Below, piece by piece: positions 51,464 to 60,504 of a stretch of DNA of 64,000 nt. Made by a program: the position numbers and the translations under genes. Each line of letters begins with the position of its first letter. Within the stretch, counting starts at the first letter, position 1. The DNA comes from Microvirga antarctica (GTDB lineage: Bacteria; Pseudomonadota; Alphaproteobacteria; Rhizobiales; Beijerinckiaceae), in NCBI RefSeq assembly GCF_017921815.1, contig NZ_JAGEMM010000007.1:163358-227357 (forward strand), given 5' to 3'. The notes below the pieces were generated by a model. That model saw nothing but the letters and a program-made list of their open reading frames with translations, was not told where the DNA came from and did not search any database.

Positions 51464-51556
51464 GAGCGCACGCTGCCAGCGGACAGGAGAGGGTTGAAGA
51501 CCATCGTCGGTTCCGCACCAACGGCTCTAGTCGGATACGTCACGGGAGGTTCGAAC

Positions 51557-53335
51557 ATGAACAGGCATATTGCTGGCCAGGTTGATGAAGCCAACCAGCC
51601 CGGCGCCATCGCCGAACGGTGGCTCGCGGATTTCAGCAGGGCGCTAGATACGGGAGACCTTGAGGCGCTCGCAGACCTCTTCATCGAGGACGCCTACTGG
51701 CGGGATCTGCTGGCATGCCAGTGGGATTTCAGGTCCATCAAGGGGCGTGAGCTGATCTGCGCGCGCCTCGTCAACGAGGCCTCGCAGTCGGGCTTGCGTG
51801 AATTCGCAGTGGATCACCGCTATTCTCCTCCGCATTGGGAAACCCGCGCTGGCAAGCGGGTCATAGAAGTCATCGTCGCCTTCTCGACAGGTATCGGAAC
51901 AGGTAACGGAGTTGTCCGGCTTGAGCCTGTCGAAGGCGGGCAACGCCCGTACCGAGCCATGGGACTAATGACTTCGCTCCAAGGTCTGAACGGATACCCC
52001 GAAGCCGTCGACGACAACCGCCGCGAGCGGGTCGCTGTCCGAAATCCGGGCGAGAACTGGATCGATCAGATCGAGCGATCCGGACGCTTTGACGGGGAAG
52101 AGCCGGAAGTGATGGTGGTCGGGGCTGGACATTCCGGCCTGATGATCGCCGCGCGGCTGCAAGCGATGGGCGTTCGGACCCTGGTCGTGGAAAAGTCGCC
52201 GCGGGTCGGCGACATCTGGCGAAACCGGTATCACACGCTGCAATTGCACAACGAGATTTTCACGATCGACTTTCCCTACACATCCTTTCCACGCAACTGG
52301 CCGGTCTACCTGCCCAAGGATATGTATGCCGCGTGGCTCGAATTCTACGCCACGGCGATGGAGCTCGCGGTCTGGACATCGGTGGGATTTGCCGGCGCCA
52401 CCTACGACGAGGACGATGGACGATGGACAGCGCAGCTGACGATGGCTGATGGCTCCACCCGACCGATTCGGCCTCGACATATCGTGCTGGCAACCGGTGG
52501 CGTTTCAGGCCGCAAGTTCTATCCCAAATTGCCAGGGCTTCAATCCTTCGCCGGCACGGTTGCGCATTCGGCAGACGTGCGCCCAACTGACGAGTATCGC
52601 GGCCGGAAAGCTATTGTCGTTGGCACCAGCACGAGCGGTCATGACGTGGCGCTCGAACTGCATCAGCGTGGCTGCGACGTGACAATGGTTCAGCGCGGTC
52701 CGACCAATGTCATCAGCATCGAGCCCGCCAACACGATCTATGCCTTGTACAAGGAGGGGCGGTCGATCGACGAGGTCGATATTGTGTCGATCGCGAGTGA
52801 CCTGCCGACAACTATGTATGCCTTTCGCGAATTCGCGCGTCGGGGGGAACGCCACGACAGTGACTTACTAGAGGGACTTCGGAAGGTCGGGTTCCGACTC
52901 GACCCAGGCTATATGGAAGGTGGATACTTCGCCAATTATCTCAATCGTGGCGGCGGGTATTATATTGACGTCGGCGCGTCTCCGCATCTCGTCGATGGTC
53001 GCATCAAGCTGGCGCAGAACGACGAGGTTGAGCGATATGAGGCCAACGGGGCGCGTTTGCGGGACGGATCGCTGATCGAGGCTGATATCGTTGTCCTGGC
53101 AACCGGCTACCTGAACCAAGAGGCTGACATCGACGCGTACTTTGGCCCGGCGATCGCTAAGCGCGTCGGCAAGGTCTGGGGTTGGGATGAGGCCGGAGAG
53201 TTGCGTCGGGCCTGGCGCCCGACGGGACAGCGGGGCCTGTGGCTCCAGCTAGGCGGCGTTCCGCAGTCTCGTACGTACTCAAAGTTGCTCGCCCTACAGA
53301 TCGTGGCTGAACTTCGCGGGATCAAAGACTGCTGA
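51557..53335 (+). CDS. NTF2-like domain fused to class B flavin monooxygenase (FMO/BVMO-like)
   Basis: A 592-residue protein. Residues about 15-150 form an NTF2/SnoaL-like cone (WLADFSRALDTGDLEALADLFIEDAYWRDLLA). From about 175 the class B monooxygenase follows: FAD motif VVGAGHSGLMIAARL, the sequence RVGDIWRNRYHTLQLH, the fingerprint-like FAGTVAHSADV (FxGxxxHxxx), the NADPH Rossmann motif IVVGTSTSGHDVALEL and a late VLATGYL. The fingerprint ends in Val where Trp or Tyr is usual. It may perform Baeyer-Villiger or N/S oxidation. GGGAGG lies 8 bases before the ATG at 51557; a codon at 51494 adds a low-support leader. Confidence 0.88.
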   Translation: MNRHIAGQVDEANQPGAIAERWLADFSRALDTGDLEALADLFIEDAYWRDLLACQWDFRSIKGRELICARLVNEASQSGLREFAVDHRYSPPHWETRAGKRVIEVIVAFSTGIGTGNGVVRLEPVEGGQRPYRAMGLMTSLQGLNGYPEAVDDNRRERVAVRNPGENWIDQIERSGRFDGEEPEVMVVGAGHSGLMIAARLQAMGVRTLVVEKSPRVGDIWRNRYHTLQLHNEIFTIDFPYTSFPRNWPVYLPKDMYAAWLEFYATAMELAVWTSVGFAGATYDEDDGRWTAQLTMADGSTRPIRPRHIVLATGGVSGRKFYPKLPGLQSFAGTVAHSADVRPTDEYRGRKAIVVGTSTSGHDVALELHQRGCDVTMVQRGPTNVISIEPANTIYALYKEGRSIDEVDIVSIASDLPTTMYAFREFARRGERHDSDLLEGLRKVGFRLDPGYMEGGYFANYLNRGGGYYIDVGASPHLVDGRIKLAQNDEVERYEANGARLRDGSLIEADIVVLATGYLNQEADIDAYFGPAIAKRVGKVWGWDEAGELRRAWRPTGQRGLWLQLGGVPQSRTYSKLLALQIVAELRGIKDC

Positions 53336-53582
53336 TCCCAACATCGGCGAAAGAGAGTTGCGGATAACAACATGCTTCTCCCCAAGCTCATGACAAAAAT
53401 CTGTCGAAATAGAACCACAAGATCAATGCAGACCGGAAAGGCAGAAGTCTCGCAAACTTGATATCGTATCGGCCGCTGGAGGAAAGAGTGGCGATAAGGC
53501 GCGTGTATTTTATGCCTTTTCGCGTTTGACGAGCCGGATCATCATCGATCTATTTGGAACTTGATCGAACCAGGCTCCGGTG

Positions 53583-56500
53583 ATGTTGGTGAATTTATTT
53601 ACTGTGAGGGTTGCACTCATCTCGACAGTGTCATCGTTCAGTCTCCTCGGACTGCCCGATGAGGCAGCAGCGGGGTGCGCTCCGTCGGCGACCAATGGCG
53701 ACGACATGATCGTCTGTAACATTTTGATTGTTCCCGACCCGGTTTTGCCGCCCGTCGACCTGCTGAGCGGAAATGACCAGGTCAGGGTCGAGAGTGGAAC
53801 CTATAGCGGTGGCATTACCGGAGGTGCGGGCACGAAAGTTGTGGCATTCCTTGGCGGAACGATCGCGAACTACACCAACACGGTGGGCACATCGGCGATC
53901 GTTTTCGAAACCGGAAGTACAAGCAACCTCGTCGACGGAATCAGGACGGGAGCAGGCGCGGACAGCCTGACGGTTAGGGCGGGGAGCATCGGCGGCGCTG
54001 TCAATCAGGGCGACGGCGCCGACACCTTTCTCATCTCTGGCGGAACGGTGAGCGGCGTCGTTTCGCAGGGAAACGGAATCGACACGTTCACGATGACCGC
54101 GGGCCAAATCCAATCCCTGGCGCAAGGCGACAACCGCGATATCTTTCTCATGACAGGGGGTACGATCCTCGGGTTCTTCGAGGACGGCGATGTCGCAACC
54201 ATGAGCGGCGGTACGATAGGTCGCGTCGATATGAAGCTCGACAATAACATCTTCAATCTCTCAGACGGCGCGATCCGAGGAAACCTCGTCACGGGCTTTG
54301 GAAATGACATTATCACCATGTCGGGCGGCAGTGTCGGCGGCAATATCAGCGTCAGTGGCGGCGCGGATGTCGTGACGATCACGGGCGGGAGCGTGGGCGG
54401 GGACGTGCGCTTGAGTACGGGGACCGATGTCTTCACCTGGTCAGGCGGCGGTGCAATTGAGGGAGTGGTCGATCTTGGGCCTGATGATGATCGGGCGATC
54501 CTGCGCGACCTGACATCCGTTAATCTTGCCGCCACCGATCTCATCGATGGTGGGCAGGGCGACGACACGATCTTTCTCGGCGGAATCCTTCGATCGTTCC
54601 TGAATGCAAGCATTGTGGCAAATTTTGAAACGCTCATAAAGGACGGTAGCGGAACCTGGAGCCTGTCGGGGTCTTTGCGCGACATCGCGAGGGCAGAGGT
54701 GCGGGAAGGCACGCTGATTCTCACCGGCGACAATAGCGCCTATCCTGGCCAGATGATCGTGCGAAGCCCAGGGACGCTCGAAGGTCGCGCTCAAACCTTG
54801 ACGCTGCAGGTCGCGAATGCCGGCCTCGTGAGATTCAACCAGCCGGATTTCGGCATCTACAACGGCCAGATTTCCGGTGCCGGCGCAGTGGAGAAAACCG
54901 GAACTGGAACGACTGTCTTTACAACTGATCAAACCTACACGGGCGGCACCACAATCACGGAAGGCACGTTGCGTCTTGGCAACGGGTCGCCCTCGGGAAT
55001 GATCGCGGAAAATGTCGTGACGGACGGCACGCTTAGCTTTGCAAGGCCTGACATCGTCTCCTTTCCCGGAGTGATTTCGGGCAGCGGCAATCTCTCGCAG
55101 ATTGGGACCGGGACTGTCATCCTGACCTCCGACAACACCTATAGCGGTGGAACATTGGTCCAGCGTGGAACGCTCGCAGTGGGTGGACCGAGTTCGCGGA
55201 GTGCAGCTTTGTCAGGTGGCGGATCTGTGCTGATTGCCTCTAACGCAACCTTGGGCGGCTATGGATCGATTACCGGCCCCGTGACGAATAACGGGACGCT
55301 GGCGGTCGCCGATGCGCTTGTCGCATTTGCCAGCAACCCGGGGGGCGATTTTACCATCAATGGCACGCTCTCCAATGGAAACCTTGTCCAGATCGGCGGA
55401 GCCAAGACCGGCAACCGGCTTCTTGTCGACGGCTATGTCGGCAACAACGGCATCATCGGGCTCAACACGTTTCTCGGTACAGATGACTCTCCTTCTGACA
55501 GGCTGGTCGTTCGCGGCGGATCAGCCACCGGATCGACCACGCTCGCGATCAGTAATCTGGGAGGACCGGGCGCGCAGACCAATGGCAACGGGATTCTCGT
55601 CGTGGACGCGGTGGCCGGGGCCCGCACCGATCAGCGCGCATTTTCCCTATCAGGCCCTGTCGCGGCCGGAGCCTACGAGTATTTTCTGTTTCGCGGTGGC
55701 GTCACTCGCGGCGCCAATGACAATTGGTACTTGCGGAATACAGTGGTGGCGCCTCCCCCTGCAGTTCCCGGGGAGCCACCTCTTCCGCCGCCGACGCCCG
55801 CACCGGACTCACCACCCTTGCCATCGCCATCGCCGGGTTCTCAACCCGTCCCGCTGTTCCGCGTGGAAGTCCCCGTCTACAGCGTCGTACCAGTTATGGC
55901 GCGAGAGCTGGTGCTCTCGTCACTCGGGACATTTCACGAGCGGCAGGGCGATCAGACGATCCTGAATGGTCAAGGTACCGTGCGCGTTGGTTGGGGGCGA
56001 ATTATCGGCGAGAGCCGGAGACAGGATTGGAGCGGCCCTGCCGCACCCAAGTTCGACGGGAATATTTGGGGACTTCAAACCGGCCTCGATCTTTACGGCG
56101 TCGACCATCCGGACGGGGCGCGTGACAAGTTCGGGGCGTTCTTCGGTTACGCGCGCGCTCATGGCGAAGTCTCGGGATTTGCCCTCGGCAGTCCAAGCCT
56201 GCCGGTCGGAAGTCTTGAAACCGAAAGCTACAGCGTCGGCGCCTACTGGACCCACCTAGGCGCATCAGGCTGGTACGTGGACACCGTCCTGATGGGATCT
56301 CGGATGTCCGCGGATCCCCGCTCACTCCGGGGGGTGAACGTCGAACTCGAGGGGCGCGCCCTCACAGCGTCCGTCGAAGCAGGCTACCCGATGACGCTCG
56401 GCGGGGGGATCATCGTCGAGCCGCAGGCACAGATTATCTGGCAGTCCGCTTCCTTCGACAGCGCGCGCGATCCCTATTCCACCATCGCCATCGACCCCGG

Positions 56501-56807
56501 GAGTGGAGTCAAAGCGCGCCTTGGGGCACGCATCAAAGGTTCGTTCGCGAGCGGCGAAATGGTAGTCGAGCCCTACTTGAAAGCCAATTTTTGGCACGAC
56601 TTCGCTGCCAAGAGCCTTATTGGCTTCGACCCTGCCACTGCCTTGCCGGTGAGAACGGAGGGATCGAGCCTCGAGATCGGCGGTGGCGCGGTTGCCAAAC
56701 TCAGCTCCCACCTCAGTATCTGGGCCACCGGATCCTACACGGCAGGCTTGGGCGATGACCGTCTCCAATCGGTCAGGGGGGATCTCGGACTCAGGGTGAC
56801 CTGGTAA
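53583..56807 (+). CDS. Autotransporter with beta-helix passenger and C-terminal barrel
   Basis: A 1074-residue type Va autotransporter. The N-terminus has a signal-like hydrophobic segment (VALISTVSSFSLLGLP). The passenger begins with about eight short repeats of 18-20 residues (about residues 123-300), followed by autotransporter-associated units such as TTVFTTDQTYTGGTTITEGTLRLGNG. A Pro-rich linker leads into a beta-barrel of about 280 residues (VRVGWGRIIG, FGAFFGYARAHGEVSGF, SYSVGAYWTHLG) ending in Trp (GLRVTW), the usual barrel signature. It is probably displayed on the cell surface. A GTG at 53580 precedes the ATG. No gene precedes it closely. Confidence 0.92.
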   Translation: MLVNLFTVRVALISTVSSFSLLGLPDEAAAGCAPSATNGDDMIVCNILIVPDPVLPPVDLLSGNDQVRVESGTYSGGITGGAGTKVVAFLGGTIANYTNTVGTSAIVFETGSTSNLVDGIRTGAGADSLTVRAGSIGGAVNQGDGADTFLISGGTVSGVVSQGNGIDTFTMTAGQIQSLAQGDNRDIFLMTGGTILGFFEDGDVATMSGGTIGRVDMKLDNNIFNLSDGAIRGNLVTGFGNDIITMSGGSVGGNISVSGGADVVTITGGSVGGDVRLSTGTDVFTWSGGGAIEGVVDLGPDDDRAILRDLTSVNLAATDLIDGGQGDDTIFLGGILRSFLNASIVANFETLIKDGSGTWSLSGSLRDIARAEVREGTLILTGDNSAYPGQMIVRSPGTLEGRAQTLTLQVANAGLVRFNQPDFGIYNGQISGAGAVEKTGTGTTVFTTDQTYTGGTTITEGTLRLGNGSPSGMIAENVVTDGTLSFARPDIVSFPGVISGSGNLSQIGTGTVILTSDNTYSGGTLVQRGTLAVGGPSSRSAALSGGGSVLIASNATLGGYGSITGPVTNNGTLAVADALVAFASNPGGDFTINGTLSNGNLVQIGGAKTGNRLLVDGYVGNNGIIGLNTFLGTDDSPSDRLVVRGGSATGSTTLAISNLGGPGAQTNGNGILVVDAVAGARTDQRAFSLSGPVAAGAYEYFLFRGGVTRGANDNWYLRNTVVAPPPAVPGEPPLPPPTPAPDSPPLPSPSPGSQPVPLFRVEVPVYSVVPVMARELVLSSLGTFHERQGDQTILNGQGTVRVGWGRIIGESRRQDWSGPAAPKFDGNIWGLQTGLDLYGVDHPDGARDKFGAFFGYARAHGEVSGFALGSPSLPVGSLETESYSVGAYWTHLGASGWYVDTVLMGSRMSADPRSLRGVNVELEGRALTASVEAGYPMTLGGGIIVEPQAQIIWQSASFDSARDPYSTIAIDPGSGVKARLGARIKGSFASGEMVVEPYLKANFWHDFAAKSLIGFDPATALPVRTEGSSLEIGGGAVAKLSSHLSIWATGSYTAGLGDDRLQSVRGDLGLRVTW
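53949..54480 (+). repeat. Tandem 18-20-residue repeats in the autotransporter passenger
   Basis: Within the protein at residues about 123-300, eight consecutive units share a pattern of GD/GN-x-D-x-F/I-x-M-x-GG-x-V/I-x-G, for example GDGADTFLISGGTVSGVVSQ, GNGIDTFTMTAGQIQSLAQ and GGADVVTITGGSVGGDVRLS. The pattern is predicted to fold as a parallel beta-helix turn. Base identity between units is low, so the repeat is old rather than recently expanded. Confidence 0.75.
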
Positions 56808-57238
56808 GGCTCGAGGACGATCTTGACACTGCAGATGACCGACAGGAACGGAGGTTCAGAGAATACAAACGGAATCAAGGTCAGCCATGGCATTGGAACG
56901 CTGCACTTTTCAGTCGGCCAGCCATGAATGCGCGTAGCCATCGTGGCAGGCACTGGTCGAAATCCGTGGGAATGTCGAAAAAACGTGCCGATCAAGCACA
57001 GTCAGACGACGATCCGCCACCGACGCACCAGAACAGGTATACATCGCCACCCTGCTTCTCGGGCATTCGTCGCGAAAGATAACCGAGCGGCACTACAATC
57101 GGGCCTCTTCCATCTCCGCAGGTAGGCGCCTCAGTTGATGCGGTGTCGACAGAGATTGATCGCCGCCGTTTTTACGCGTCAGGCAGATGCAACTCGAGGT
57201 GAATTACGCGTACAAATTGTTAAGCTTAGCTTGCGCTT
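56808..57238. other. Intergenic stretch without a recognisable gene
   Basis: About 430 bases between the autotransporter and the convergent lysR gene. Small frames exist on both strands, but I see no ribosome site, homologous motif or repeat. A patch near 57200-57240 is AT-rich (AAATTGTTAAGCTTAGC). Boundary position: base composition appears to change after here. Confidence 0.4.
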
Positions 57239-58135
57239 TCAGACGCTGGGCGGCGATTTGACGACCTCCTGCTGCATCACACGAAGAAATGCGCGTCCGA
57301 TACGCGAAAGCTCAATGTGGCGTGCGTGAATGACACGCGGCACCACCGTGATTTCAGGTACGAATCGACGGAGCACGGCTTTTGGAAAGATCTCCGCGAC
57401 GCCCATCGGCTCAACCACAGCAATACCACAGCCCTTCATAGCCAGCGCGCACGCGCTGACCGTAAAGTTGCTACCAATCATCACATTCTTATCAAGATCA
57501 ACGGTTCGAAAAGACTCTCCGAGCAATTCGTGGATTGGTTCGCTATGGATGTTGGTGATGATGACCTCCTGGGCCAAATCGCTAGGTTTGATTTCGGTCT
57601 GATTTGCCAACCGATGTCCAGGCGCCATCACGCAGACCAACGAGGTCTCAAACAGCGGTGTCGTCAAGATTCCTGCGTGGTCCCCAGGCGTAAAAATAAC
57701 GCCCAAATCGATCTGCCCGCTGCTCGCAAGATCAAGAATTTCTTTTGTTTTCGTAACTTGCAGCCAGATCCGCACTCTCGGCCGCTCGCGTCGGAATCTT
57801 GCGATCGCATCGGCAACGAAACTGCAGGAGAGCGTAGGTGTGCACGCAAGTGTCAACACACCAGCCTTCGACTCCTTCAAGTCGCGGGCGTACTTCTCAA
57901 CAACACCAACGGAATGAAACACTTTTTCAATCTCACGAAGAAGATTGAGGGCCTCCGGGGTCGGCTGGACTCGTCCTTTACCTCTCAGGAATAGGACGAA
58001 GCCGACGAGATCCTCCATGCGCTGGATCGATTTAGACACGGCGGGCTGCGACATCTGCAACTGCTGACCAGCTGCGGTGAGACTGCCGGACAGCACCACA
58101 GACCGAAAAACTTCTAGTTGGCGCAGGGTGAACAT
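57239..58135 (-). CDS. LysR-family transcriptional regulator
   Basis: A 298-residue LTTR. The N-terminal winged helix is FTLRQLEVFRSVVLSGSLTAAGQQLQMSQPAVSKSIQRMEDLVG, followed by a periplasmic-binding-like co-inducer domain. A CATAAC-N5-GTTATG box lies just upstream of its start, as expected for autoregulation and control of the divergent gene. It is divergent from the GH-like/TTT operon by 168 bases and is the obvious regulator of that operon. Confidence 0.93.
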   Translation of the reverse strand: MFTLRQLEVFRSVVLSGSLTAAGQQLQMSQPAVSKSIQRMEDLVGFVLFLRGKGRVQPTPEALNLLREIEKVFHSVGVVEKYARDLKESKAGVLTLACTPTLSCSFVADAIARFRRERPRVRIWLQVTKTKEILDLASSGQIDLGVIFTPGDHAGILTTPLFETSLVCVMAPGHRLANQTEIKPSDLAQEVIITNIHSEPIHELLGESFRTVDLDKNVMIGSNFTVSACALAMKGCGIAVVEPMGVAEIFPKAVLRRFVPEITVVPRVIHARHIELSRIGRAFLRVMQQEVVKSPPSV

Positions 58136-58143
58136 AATTCCCC

Positions 58144-58158
58144 ATAACCTATAGTTAT
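58144..58158. promoter_or_regulatory. LysR-type box ATAAC-N5-GTTAT
   Basis: ATAAC-CTATA-GTTAT is a perfect inverted repeat (extendable to CATAAC/GTTATG) containing the T-N11-A core of LysR sites. It lies 8 bases upstream of the lysR ATG and 145 bases before the divergent operon, a typical recognition site. Confidence 0.7.
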
Positions 58159-58303
58159 GAAGATTGTATCAATTAGTGCTCGACGTAGCGGCAATCTCCG
58201 CACAGCATTTAGGCAGCATTGCCGTGCAGCGGCGCTACGTGATGGGGCGAATGGAGAAGGGCTTTAGTTTGTGGCTCTGGCCAATCTTTCCAGGGAGTGA
58301 TGA

Positions 58304-60037
58304 ATGGCAAGATTTTCGACGCGAGCAATAGAGTTTCACAGCAGCTTCGTGTGGAACTTCGACTGGATCCGCCAAGGCCTGGAGTTTGCGCGCCGGCACG
58401 ATATGACTTCGCTTATCCTTCACCGCAACGACATCGTCGACATGGTGGTATATCCAGGTAAGCTCTTCGGTGCTTCCGAACGAGCACAAAATATCTTCGA
58501 GCGTTATCGAGATATTTATCCTGAGCTCTACAAATACACTCCTACCCGTCGTAGCGGTCCATATCAGCGCCGCGACTATCTTCGCCGCGTCATTGATCTA
58601 GCGGGCCGGTATGGCATTGATGTGTGGTTTCAAAACAAGGAGCTATCCTTCCCTGACATCCTTCTCGAGCTTAATCCTCAGCTTGTGAAGGATGGAACCC
58701 TGTGCCCGAACGATCCGTTTTGGTGGGACTTCGTCGACACGAAATACACTGAGTTGTTTCAAGATTTCCCTGAGGTAGCTGGCATCATCACTGCGCCCGG
58801 GACTGGTGAGAGCCGGCTCGCGATCTCTTCCAACCGCTGCACATGTGAAGCGTGCATGAAAAGTACCCCTCAGTCTTGGTATCGCAATCTGATCATGGCC
58901 ATGCACGCGCCGATCCGCGCGGCGGGGCGAGAGCTGGTCGTGCGCGACTTCGTCTTCGAGAAGAAAACGCAAACTGAGTTGGCTGAGACAATCGCCGATT
59001 TACCAGAAGACATCATCGTCAGCCTCAAGAACACGCCACACGACTACTATCCGACCTTCCCCGACAACCCACGCATCGGCGATGTTGGCAATCATCGGCA
59101 ATGGGTCGAGTTCGACACTATGGGCCAATATTTCGGTTGGGGTATTGGGCCCGCCATCATCATTGACGACTATCGTAAGCGCATGGCGACCGCTTTGCGT
59201 CACGGCGTCGAGGGTGTCATTCTGCGCACCGATTGGGAAAGCCTGGACGGACACTCATGCTTTCACACGCCTAACCGATTAAATCTTCACGCTGCTGCGG
59301 CGTTGGCAGTTGATGAATCCGTTACTGATCGGGCGATCCACCGGGAATGGCTGACCGAGACCGGGATGACGATGCTAGGCGCGAACGACCTTGACGTTGA
59401 TGCAGCGGCTGACTGGAGCGCCCGCCTCTTCGGACGGTCTTGGGACATCGTTGCGAAGAGCCTTTTTGTGAATGACTGCGTCTTCTCCGACTCGAGCAAC
59501 TACCCGGTCAGCCTTGATCACGCTTGGTGGCTGGCCGAAAAGAAAAACAGCCTGAAGGACTGGGATCCGTCAAAGGAAAATGCGCTCGAGATCACGGAAC
59601 CCAACCTCCGTGCTATCTTAGCCGACAAGGACGAGGCGGTGAGGCTCGTAGAGTTGCAACCGCTGCTGGCTCGCAAGAGACCCGCCGCGCTGACCGAGGC
59701 AGCCCACACGGATCTTGTCGGCCGTATGGAAACTTTCAGGCTGTATGTAGCAGGATGGCGCGCAGCGGTTCAGGCCTGCATCTTCACAAAATTCCTGCTG
59801 GATCGCCCGGATGACGATGATGCCTTCGCTCAGGAAGTGCGGTCGCGCGTCGGTGGCGCTTTCGATCTGTTGCGCACCCTGGCGGAGGAGATGAAGGCTT
59901 ATGCCCTCGCAACCGACCAGCACTTCGCGGCCTACAACATGCTCGGCTGGGAACGTTTACTGACTCTCCACGACGATCTTGCGGGGCGTCTCTCGAAGAT
60001 GCCCCAAACTTCCAAACGGCCGGCGATTGTGGAGTGA
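58304..60037 (+). CDS. Putative glycoside-hydrolase-like protein of unassigned family
   Basis: A 577-residue soluble protein with no signal peptide. The N-terminal 400 residues look like a TIM barrel: NFDWIRQGLEFARRHDMTSLIL, RYGIDVWFQNKELSFPDILLE, then AGIITAPGTGESRLAISSNRCTCEACMKSTPQSWYRNLIMAMHAPIRAAGRELVVRDFVF. Further acidic residues follow in VILRTDWESLDG. The pattern recalls alpha-glucuronidase or hexosaminidase-like families (GH67/GH20 type), but no diagnostic motif allows a family claim. The CxC-x2-C motif (RCTCEAC) is unusual and may bind metal. Its stop overlaps the tctB-like start (GTGA), so it is part of the TTT operon, suggesting it processes the imported ligand. Confidence 0.65.
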   Translation: MARFSTRAIEFHSSFVWNFDWIRQGLEFARRHDMTSLILHRNDIVDMVVYPGKLFGASERAQNIFERYRDIYPELYKYTPTRRSGPYQRRDYLRRVIDLAGRYGIDVWFQNKELSFPDILLELNPQLVKDGTLCPNDPFWWDFVDTKYTELFQDFPEVAGIITAPGTGESRLAISSNRCTCEACMKSTPQSWYRNLIMAMHAPIRAAGRELVVRDFVFEKKTQTELAETIADLPEDIIVSLKNTPHDYYPTFPDNPRIGDVGNHRQWVEFDTMGQYFGWGIGPAIIIDDYRKRMATALRHGVEGVILRTDWESLDGHSCFHTPNRLNLHAAAALAVDESVTDRAIHREWLTETGMTMLGANDLDVDAAADWSARLFGRSWDIVAKSLFVNDCVFSDSSNYPVSLDHAWWLAEKKNSLKDWDPSKENALEITEPNLRAILADKDEAVRLVELQPLLARKRPAALTEAAHTDLVGRMETFRLYVAGWRAAVQACIFTKFLLDRPDDDDAFAQEVRSRVGGAFDLLRTLAEEMKAYALATDQHFAAYNMLGWERLLTLHDDLAGRLSKMPQTSKRPAIVE

Positions 60038-60504
60038 AGCGTTTGAATGATGCCTATCGCTCGCAGCCCTCCGCCCCAACCATGCAGATCTTGGTAGCGC
60101 TCACTTTGCTCGCCGGCTGCTCGCTTTATCTTTACGCCGCGATGGGATTCTCCTTTGGTGTCTGGAGCAGTCCAAAGGCCGGTTTCATACCAAGGATAGC
60201 CGGATGCCTTGGTGTGACGTTAGCCGCTTGCAATGTTGCGCGTGTTTGGTGGACCGCAAAGCCGGGGCCGGTCGATCTCGGCCTTTCGCCGCGGCGCGCG
60301 TTCGCTTTTCTTGGTGTTCTGGTGGCTTACGTCGCGCTGTTGGGCAAGCTTGGGTTTCTCCCTGTCACTTTCGCCGCAACACTTGCTCTGCTGCTCGTTA
60401 GCAGAGGCAGGAGGGGTCTTGTGATGACACTGACGATCGCAGGCGCCTTTTCGGTTGGCATTTGGCTGCTCTTTGGTAGCATTTTGAATCTGCCTCTGCC
60501 ATGA
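60034..60504 (+). CDS. Tripartite tricarboxylate transporter small membrane subunit (TctB)
   Basis: A 156-residue protein with four hydrophobic segments (QILVALTLLAGCSLYLYAAMGF, AGFIPRIAGCLGVTLAACNV, FAFLGVLVAYVALLGKLGFLPVTFAATLALLLV, LTIAGAFSVGIWLLFGSILNLPLP), as expected for TctB. GTG start overlapping the preceding stop. It works with TctA as the membrane part of a TTT importer for carboxylic acids. Confidence 0.9.
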   Translation: MKRLNDAYRSQPSAPTMQILVALTLLAGCSLYLYAAMGFSFGVWSSPKAGFIPRIAGCLGVTLAACNVARVWWTAKPGPVDLGLSPRRAFAFLGVLVAYVALLGKLGFLPVTFAATLALLLVSRGRRGLVMTLTIAGAFSVGIWLLFGSILNLPLP

